From Setophaga petechia (lineage: Eukaryota > Chordata > Aves > Passeriformes > Parulidae), in assembly GCA_024362935.1 (NCBI GenBank), contig JANCRA010000012.1, positions 7,564,001 to 7,628,000 of the forward strand: 64,000 bases of DNA, written 5' to 3'. The position numbers were made by a program, and so were the translations under genes. Below are positions 26,801 to 64,000 of the stretch, piece after piece. The stretch's first letter is position 1. Every line of letters begins with the position of its first letter. The notes beneath the pieces are model-generated. The model did not search any database and was not told the origin of the DNA. It saw only the letters and a list, made by a program, of their open reading frames with translations.

Positions 26801-27942
26801 TGAACACACTACAGCAGATGATTAACGTAGTGTCATTTTACACAGGATAGGTTTGTGGGAGACTTTTATGAACTAATTTTTATTGTAAAATACTTTCAAA
26901 ATACTTCTTATTAACAAGATTGTGAATGACTAACCTAGTTCAAAGGAAAAAAAAAAAAACAATTCCCCAGTAGGAGCCAAGAAATTTCTTCCATTTTTTC
27001 TCCCATTAATGCAAAGCATTCATTTTCCAGCAAATTTTAAAAACAAAGACTTGGAGGTGTGAGCAGCTGAATAAGGCTGCAATCTTGCTCATCCCTCGTT
27101 CCTGGATTTACTTCTATTGTAGTACAAACATGATAGCAGCAAGTGGGAAGATACAATTTTCCTTGCCTGCTTTTAAAAATAATTTAAAACCCATGATTTT
27201 CACTGTATTTACAGCCCATGTCTGTAAACATACAAAGACTAAATCCAAACAAGCAGTTGAATATATAGCAGCAGCTATGGCTACTTGCTGCTTTTCCATG
27301 ATAATTTCCATGGGAACAGAAGCTAAAGCAAGGCAGTTGGAAAAATATAGGTGAAAAATAATCCTCATTGATTTTTAAAAACCTTCACTTAAATTTTGAA
27401 AAACTGGATTAAAATTAAGGCATAAGAAAGAAATATTACCACACAGTTTTTCATTTAATAGTATTAGTATTTACATTTTAGGTTCATCTGTACATTTCAA
27501 AGGCATTTTCTGCAGAGATTCCATTCTCAAGCAACAAAATAATATGTATTCTCCCTTTACTACTCTCTGGACCAAATTAACCTCTGGTATGCTGGAGTAA
27601 AAATTACAGAAAAAAAACCTAACAAAGCAATAGGTAACTTCAGAGCTGAATGATCCCACTGATTCCCTTTTGACTATGCTGGTGCCCAAGTGCTGAATGC
27701 ACTGTAGGACTGGGGCATATTTCTAAACAAGTCAGCTCTGCTGTCCTCCCACAGTCACCTCAGGTGGAGTCAGTGCCATGCCTGTTCTCTCCTTTTCCAT
27801 GGAAAACAGTCATTTCTTTTAACAGCTCTTCTATTGTTAGCACTTTTATATTTTGCTTATGAAGCCTAGGACAAAATTCAAATGTGGTGTACTTACCTGC
27901 AAGCACAACAGCCAAGAAACACAGGCTCCTCATCCTTGCCAT
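2674..27942 (-). CDS. Family GH31 alpha-glucosidase (maltase-glucoamylase/GAA group), N-terminal 389 residues in nine exons; 3' part off the left edge
   Basis: Hydrolyses terminal alpha-1,4 (possibly alpha-1,6) glucosidic bonds. Joined minus-strand exons: 27942-27897, 25145-24911, 24458-24356, 24270-24125, 14613-14445, 13836-13740, 12718-12606, 3912-3787, 2805-2674; 1167 nt, all GT-AG, phases consistent. Domains: signal peptide (1-15/16), P-type trefoil (about 29-73), GH31 N-terminal beta-sandwich (about 95-290), start of the (beta/alpha)8 barrel with [15 protein letters not shown] and DIDYM (351-355). The catalytic WxDMNE nucleophile lies downstream, outside the window. It resembles MGAM/SI in the beta-sandwich and barrel but has a cleavable signal peptide rather than their type II membrane anchor, as GAA does. 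I cannot tell lysosomal from secreted, nor assign a symbol. Confidence 0.92.
2850..3323 (+). mobile_element. CR1 LINE 3' fragment
   Basis: Plus-oriented. Contains the typical CR1 order: AGGAGGGCCA...GATCAGAGGGGCTGGAG, GGACAGGCTGAGA, TTCAGCCTGGAGAAGG, then ATGGCCT...CTCTTCCAACTC and an ATTCTAAGATTCTATA tail. 5'-truncated as usual, with no coding capacity. It lies in the intron between GH31 exons 8 and 9. Confidence 0.9.
3787..3912 (-). CDS. GH31 exon 8: start of catalytic barrel ([15 protein letters not shown]...)
   Basis: 126-nt phase 0-0 exon of 42 residues: [20 protein letters not shown], then [18 protein letters not shown]. PxYWxLGFxxSRWxY is the first barrel strand region of GH31. Acceptor gctgctgcag, donor gtgagt. 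CR1 sequence lies in the next intron. Confidence 0.96.
5946..5974. repeat. Short inverted repeat
   Basis: GACACCTTG (5946-5954) and CAAGGTGTC (5966-5974) form exact 9-bp arms around an 11-nt loop that itself contains GAGCTAGC. It shares ACCTTGTGAGCTA with the 25-mer repeats in the KIF21A intron. Confidence 0.6.
7588..7644. repeat. Perfect 57-bp palindrome, 28-bp arms, 1-nt centre
   Basis: Left arm 7588-7615, centre A at 7616, right arm 7617-7644 is the exact reverse complement of the left arm. Symmetry stops at both ends (C at 7587 opposite A at 7645). AT-rich with no target-site duplication recognised. See findings. Confidence 0.95.
10625..11212 (+). mobile_element. Solo LTR of an avian endogenous retrovirus
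   Basis: About 588 bp from TGCTGGTTTGGGCTGG to GGGTTAAACCATGACA, so TG...CA ends. Inside: GGCTTCATACTCAGCACATAAA-type promoter region, CCCATTAAACTGTCTTTATC polyadenylation region and a G run near the 3' end. It matches an LTR type I remember from songbird and other bird genomes; family name not assigned. No flanking retroviral gene and no clear target-site duplication. Confidence 0.8.
12606..12718 (-). CDS. GH31 exon 7 ([17 protein letters not shown]...)
   Basis: 113-nt exon of 37 residues after the split Asp: [20 protein letters not shown] then ENVVQQYTE. GGILDxYxFLGxTPE..VQQY is diagnostic. Donor GAG|gtcagt. Confidence 0.95.
12719..13739. other. GH31 intron (exon 6 to exon 7)
   Basis: About 1 kb. 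It contains a CR1 tail at about 12776-13012, beginning less than 60 bp from the exon 7 acceptor. The remainder is AT-rich with nothing recognised. Confidence 0.6.
12776..13012 (+). mobile_element. CR1-type LINE 3' end
   Basis: Carries GGAGGCATTTCTTTACTGAG, GGCTTCCTAGAGATGCC, CTGTCAGTGTATAAG and a GTCCATTCCAACTGAAATATTCTATTCTATCC-type tail with an ATTCT microsatellite end. This is another CR1 subfamily than the 2850 copy. Degraded, non-coding. Confidence 0.8.
13740..13836 (-). CDS. GH31 exon 6 ([18 protein letters not shown]...)
   Basis: 97-nt exon of 32 residues and one base: [23 protein letters not shown]. NLYGxxxF and GVxLLNSNA are strongly conserved in the family. Confidence 0.95.
13837..14444. 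other. GH31 intron (exon 5 to exon 6)
   Basis: 608 bp of AT-rich DNA. No repeat, RNA gene or further exon recognised. Confidence 0.5.
14445..14613 (-). CDS. GH31 exon 5 ([18 protein letters not shown]...)
   Basis: 169-nt exon of 56 residues: [40 protein letters not shown]. The YGxGEH and RDxxP motifs are GH31 landmarks at the substrate-side loop. A 9.5-kb intron separates it from exon 4. Confidence 0.94.
16517..16565. repeat. Two overlapping inverted repeats
   Basis: 15-bp exact arms 16517-16531 and 16541-16555 around a 9-nt loop. The loop plus the first two bases of the right arm (16532-16542) also pair exactly with 16555-16565 (11 bp). The two hairpins use the same bases and exclude each other. 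Confidence 0.9.
18419..18932 (+). mobile_element. Second, diverged LTR of the same type
   Basis: About 514 bp from TGCTGGTTTTGGCTGG to GGGTTAAACCATAACA. It shares with the 10625 LTR GAGGGGACACAGC, AAGGGATAT(T/C)CCATA and TATGGCTTCATGCTGAGCA, and the 3' end. The middle is replaced or degraded and holds a (TTA)n/(CTA)n microsatellite (about 18806-18846) and a T run. Same orientation as the first copy. Confidence 0.7.
18806..18856 (+). repeat. (TTA)n-(CTA)n microsatellite with T run
   Basis: About six TTA units followed by about five CTA units, then nine T, inside the second LTR. Likely length-variable between individuals. Confidence 0.85.
24125..24270 (-). CDS. GH31 exon 4: beta-sandwich ([17 protein letters not shown]...)
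   Basis: 146-nt exon of 48 residues and two bases. D-x-N-x-x-RFEVP is the family motif DPxNxRYEVP. It continues [20 protein letters not shown]. Donor CT|gtgagt is completed by G of exon 5. Confidence 0.93.
24271..24910. other. GH31 introns flanking exon 3
   Basis: The stretch 24459-24910 becomes strongly GC-rich from about 24830 (GAGCGGCCGGGGCGGC region), just inside the intron beside the trefoil exon. No coding feature was seen. Confidence 0.5.
24356..24458 (-). CDS. GH31 exon 3: start of N-terminal beta-sandwich
   Basis: 103-nt exon of 34 residues: [20 protein letters not shown] then [20 protein letters not shown] and the RLRF strand are typical of the SI/MGAM N-terminal domain. Donor AGG|gtgagt. 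Confidence 0.92.
24911..25145 (-). CDS. GH31 exon 2: P-type trefoil domain
   Basis: 235-nt exon, 77 whole residues. Six cysteines at about 29, 41, 52, 57, 60, 70 with CEARGC and PWCFFPEN, the trefoil signature preceding GH31 catalytic domains in GAA, SI and MGAM. The usual adjacent Cys pair (GCCW) is replaced by GCTWC, moving one cysteine by two residues. GC-rich, many CpGs. Donor TGG AG|gtgagt. Confidence 0.92.
25146..27896. other. GH31 intron 1
   Basis: 2.75 kb. A 20-T run lies at 26070-26089; the rest is AT-rich. No repeat family or exon recognised. The poly-T could be the tail of a lost retroelement on the minus strand, but nothing beside it supports that. Confidence 0.5.
27897..27942 (-). 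CDS. GH31 exon 1: start codon and signal peptide
   Basis: ATG in ACC ATG G context (27942-27940) starts [15 protein letters not shown] and then a split Ala; donor GCA G|gtaagt. A basic n-region, hydrophobic core and small residues at VLA-A fit signal peptidase cleavage. A longer in-frame start exists upstream at 28023, but that adds residues lying across the TATA box and would destroy the signal peptide, so the 27942 start is preferred. Confidence 0.88.
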
Positions 27943-27977
27943 GGTTGAAGGAGGACTTGTGCAGGCAGTCTGAAGCC

Positions 27978-27984
27978 TTTTATA
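27978..27984 (-). promoter_or_regulatory. TATA box of the GH31 gene
   Basis: Minus-strand TATAAAA, 36 nt from its first base to the base before the chosen ATG. A start site 25-31 nt downstream would fall near 27953-27959, leaving a 5' leader of only 10-17 nt. A WGATAR-type site (GATAAG, plus strand 27999-28004) lies just upstream, which would suit epithelial or intestinal GATA factor control; the latter is inference. Confidence 0.6.
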
Positions 27985-27998
27985 CAAGGCAGGGGCAT

Positions 27999-28004
27999 GA
28001 TAAG
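27999..28004 (+). promoter_or_regulatory. Candidate GATA factor site
   Basis: GATAAG 15 bp upstream of the TATA box. A six-base match alone is weak; its position in the proximal promoter is the only support. Confidence 0.3.
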
Positions 28005-29504
28005 CATTTGTTCTGATACACAATCAGAAGCATTGCAAATATGTTCTCAGCATTCGTATCTTTAATGAGATTATTTGTAACACATGACCTTGCCTGTATC
28101 TAAGCAGATATGATGAGATACAGTCTAATTTTTCCACACGCTTTGCTCAACTTCTGAATTCCAACTTTGAGAGGAAAATGTGATTTTTCCACAACTTCTT
28201 AGAAAATTAATTTTTCAGAGATCACCTTTGGTTTTTTTGACACAAATATGTTCAGACAGTGGGAGTCCAGTGCTTACCTTTTTCTGATATCATATTATCT
28301 TTTATCACTTATATGGGTTTACAGCACAGATGAAGTTTGGAGAAAAACAAATGGTCAAAGAATTCTCCATTAAAACAAGACATTGATACTGTGACCTTTA
28401 CAAAATGACATTTTTCTTCCAATTACTTGATGGCAAGAACTTTCAGAACAAAAGGGTGAAAGCTTTGTTCTACGGTAAGACCTGGTTTAGGTGGAATATC
28501 TTTCTGGAAGAAAAAAAAATTTAAAACGAAATATTTTTTATGACTACATTATGTAACATTAGTGCCTATCAGGAAATAAGCCAAACTAAATATATGCACT
28601 GCCAGGCATCACTGGAGAGGAACATTTGCAGCTCAGGCCATGGCCACACAGCCCCATGTGCTCAGAGTCGAGCAGCTGGACAGAGGGCAGGCTTTTCCCA
28701 GGGCTGCAAGGGCTTCTGTCCTGCAGCTGCAAAACACAATATTCACATGAATCTTGCCCACACAGCCATGAGTGTCCAGCCCCAAAAACAGGGGTCACCA
28801 AGCTGTTGGTATCATTTGTGTAGCTTGGCACAACACCTGCTGGGCCAAGGGGAATGGGGACCCTCTACCAGGCACAAAAAGCCTCTCCTGTGTCTTGTAT
28901 GTAAATCCACTCTCCACTGGAATTTGCTCAAGGTTGTCACATAGTCCCAAATCATTTGTGTCTATACCCTTTGAGTAGCTAAAAAGCATGATAGACAAAC
29001 ACTAAGTGGTAGTGCTGCTGCTTATTTTAACTACTTTATACATTGTTTTAAATCAATATATATCATTTATCTCCCGTCTCGATCAACACTTGGAATACAT
29101 TGGTAACCTCAAACTGCAAGCAGTATTTTCATCTCTTTTCAAGCTGAGCAGAGAAGGAAGTAATTCCTCCAAGATCAGTAAGAGGCATCAGCACTCTTCC
29201 TTGTTTGAGAGACCATATGCAATAAGGCAAGAGAGAGATGTCATCTCGTAGGAACAGGAGTCACCTGCTTTGTTTTATGTCTGTACTGTACTAAGTGTGA
29301 GGGAATCCCCCTAGGGTTCCTAAGTACTACAAAACCACAAATAATGGCCAAGGGGAACACAGACCTGGGATACGATGGGATATATGGGCTATGGTGCTCA
29401 CCAAGCTACTCTACTGCACTGTGTAAAACTGTGGGTTTAAATTCAACACCTTTGCAAAGGAAGTGAATTTTTTATAAGGAAGTATGATGGACAAGGCAAA
29501 AAAG
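28005..29504. other. Intergenic spacer between KIF21A 3' end and GH31 promoter
   Basis: About 1.5 kb between two genes transcribed in the same direction. No CpG-rich promoter, no repeat and no convincing ORF: frames at 28540-28944 (plus) and 29006-29251 (plus) lack any family resemblance. GH31 upstream regulatory elements would be expected near its right-to-left start, below about 28500. Confidence 0.5.
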
Positions 29505-29521
29505 CAGTTCACATTCACATC

Positions 29522-29527
29522 TTTATT
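29522..29527 (-). terminator. KIF21A: Poly(A) signal AATAAA of KIF21A
   Basis: Plus strand tttatt, i.e. AATAAA on the transcribed strand, in acaaataaag. About 1.14 kb after the stop codon, the only canonical hexamer well placed in this 3' region. Confidence 0.75.
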
Positions 29528-29770
29528 TGTTACCTACACAAGCTATAATTTACAGACTGATATTTTCTGAAAAATAAAAACAAAACAACCAAAAAACCTC
29601 AATATCCAAACACTGTTTCTGAATCTACATAAAATTTTAAAATTTGCAGAATTTACAAATTAATATTCAGAGCAGTTGGGTAAATTATACAACCTCCCTC
29701 AATATCCAGGTTCCAAGAGCTTTAAAAGTCATACAGGCACGAGATAAGATATTTTCTTTATACAACCATC

Positions 29771-29778
29771 TATTTACA
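29771..29778 (-). promoter_or_regulatory. Candidate Pumilio recognition element in the KIF21A 3'UTR
   Basis: Minus-strand TGTAAATA, a perfect match to the UGUANAUA motif, about 250 nt upstream of the poly(A) signal. Such an 8-mer with one degenerate base occurs often by chance in AT-rich DNA. Confidence 0.4.
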
Positions 29779-30662
29779 TAGCTTTTCCCAATAGACGTGG
29801 TTCAGTTCTCAAAGTAACTGCCAAGATTTGCAAAACAGTGTATTTAAAATACATTTAGCAGCATATAAAATTAGATAAAAAGGAAAGACAATTTGCTTTA
29901 AAAAAAGAAAATGTGAGATGATAGAAACAAATCCGTAAGAAAAATAGATAAAGATATATTTATCATGACATTATGAACATCTAGTCATTGCAGAACATAG
30001 GCAAAACACAAATAAAACACAGCCATTTGTGGGCATTTGAGTTCTAGTCCTGAGCACAGAGTATACACAGCTGCACAACTTTGGTCAACACAGATTATAT
30101 GCTATCAACACACAAATCATATGGCATTTGCTGTTAGCAGGATACAGCCATGTCAGGTAGATGTACCGTTAACAGCTCCTTCCCATCTATTATTCACTCC
30201 ACTTTCCTAACAACAGTGTAAGTGACCTTTAAAATCTTCAAACTGCCTCTCATGATCAAAGGCTTATTCCTGGGACACGTTCCTTCCCCTGTTACCCTAA
30301 AATGCAAAACAGCTGATCATACTTGTGAGTGAAATACAGTAGAGCACTTTTGTTATATATTTCAGGTTATAATTTTGAGATGGTCATTAGAGAAGACTGA
30401 ATTCCAGTTAATTTAAACTGCAAGTGTTACATATGCACACAAATTCAGCCATAATATATAGAGATACACGTGACTGTTGAGACTCAAGCATGTTACCAAG
30501 AGGTTATTAAATACAGTACATATTTTAAGGACAGCAGGTCTAGTGGAAGAGTTCACGCATTTTCAGTCCATTCCAGTCATCAGTGTTTAACTACTAGGCA
30601 TGCAGCAAACTGCATAGAGTGCACCTCAAACTGATCAATGTATTCCTTTATCCCCCCTAATT

Positions 30663-64000
<33,338 letters not shown>

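Larger units (their letters stand above)
29505..30662 (-). other. KIF21A: KIF21A 3' untranslated region
   Basis: AT-rich sequence from the stop codon to the only well-placed AATAAA on the minus strand (29527-29522), about 1.15 kb. The exact cleavage position, about 29505-29512, is inferred. A Pumilio-type TGTAAATA lies at 29778-29771. No other ORF or repeat seen. Confidence 0.8.

Noticed and set aside
27760..28023. Longer N-terminus for the GH31 protein starting at 28023
   Set aside because: It would have to be translated across the TATA box and would bury the signal peptide; the Kozak-like ATG at 27942 fits better.

Overview
The window looks like bird nuclear DNA. It holds short multi-exon genes with GT-AG introns, several CR1 LINE 3' ends in both orientations, and two copies of a retroviral LTR type that I recall from avian genomes. 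I did not identify the species. Exons were placed by eye from reading frame, splice sites, phase continuity and family similarity; no alignment was run.

Two protein-coding genes lie head to tail, both on the minus strand. (1) Positions about 29505 to 64000 hold the 3' two thirds of KIF21A, a plus-end kinesin-4. The 23 exons from 63746 down to 30663 are phase-consistent throughout. They encode about 1032 C-terminal residues: the coiled-coil stalk including the autoinhibitory segment, a linker with the KANK-binding peptide, a low-complexity Ser/Pro region, seven-bladed WD40 repeats and the stop codon. A 3'UTR of about 1.15 kb ends at an AATAAA signal. The motor domain is beyond the right edge. 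(2) Positions 27942 down to the left edge hold the first nine coding exons (389 residues) of a glycoside hydrolase family 31 alpha-glucosidase of the maltase-glucoamylase/sucrase-isomaltase/GAA group: signal peptide, P-type trefoil domain, N-terminal beta-sandwich and the start of the catalytic barrel up to the DIDYM motif. The catalytic nucleophile exons are beyond the left edge. Only about 1.5 kb separates the KIF21A poly(A) site from the TATA box of the GH31 gene. The two products have no evident functional link.

The rest is intronic. Recognisable repeats are five CR1 pieces (about 2850-3323, 12776-13012, 36742-37072, 48969-49262 and a fragment at 52599), two related LTRs (10625-11212, 18419-18932), a possible hAT-like short element (32184-32365), homopolymers and small tandem repeats. 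The most unusual structures are a perfect 57-bp palindrome (7588-7644), overlapping inverted repeats at 16517-16565 and an exact 25-mer repeated 1.3 kb apart inside a KIF21A intron. I found no tRNA, rRNA, CRISPR or prokaryotic element, and no clearly novel multi-gene system.
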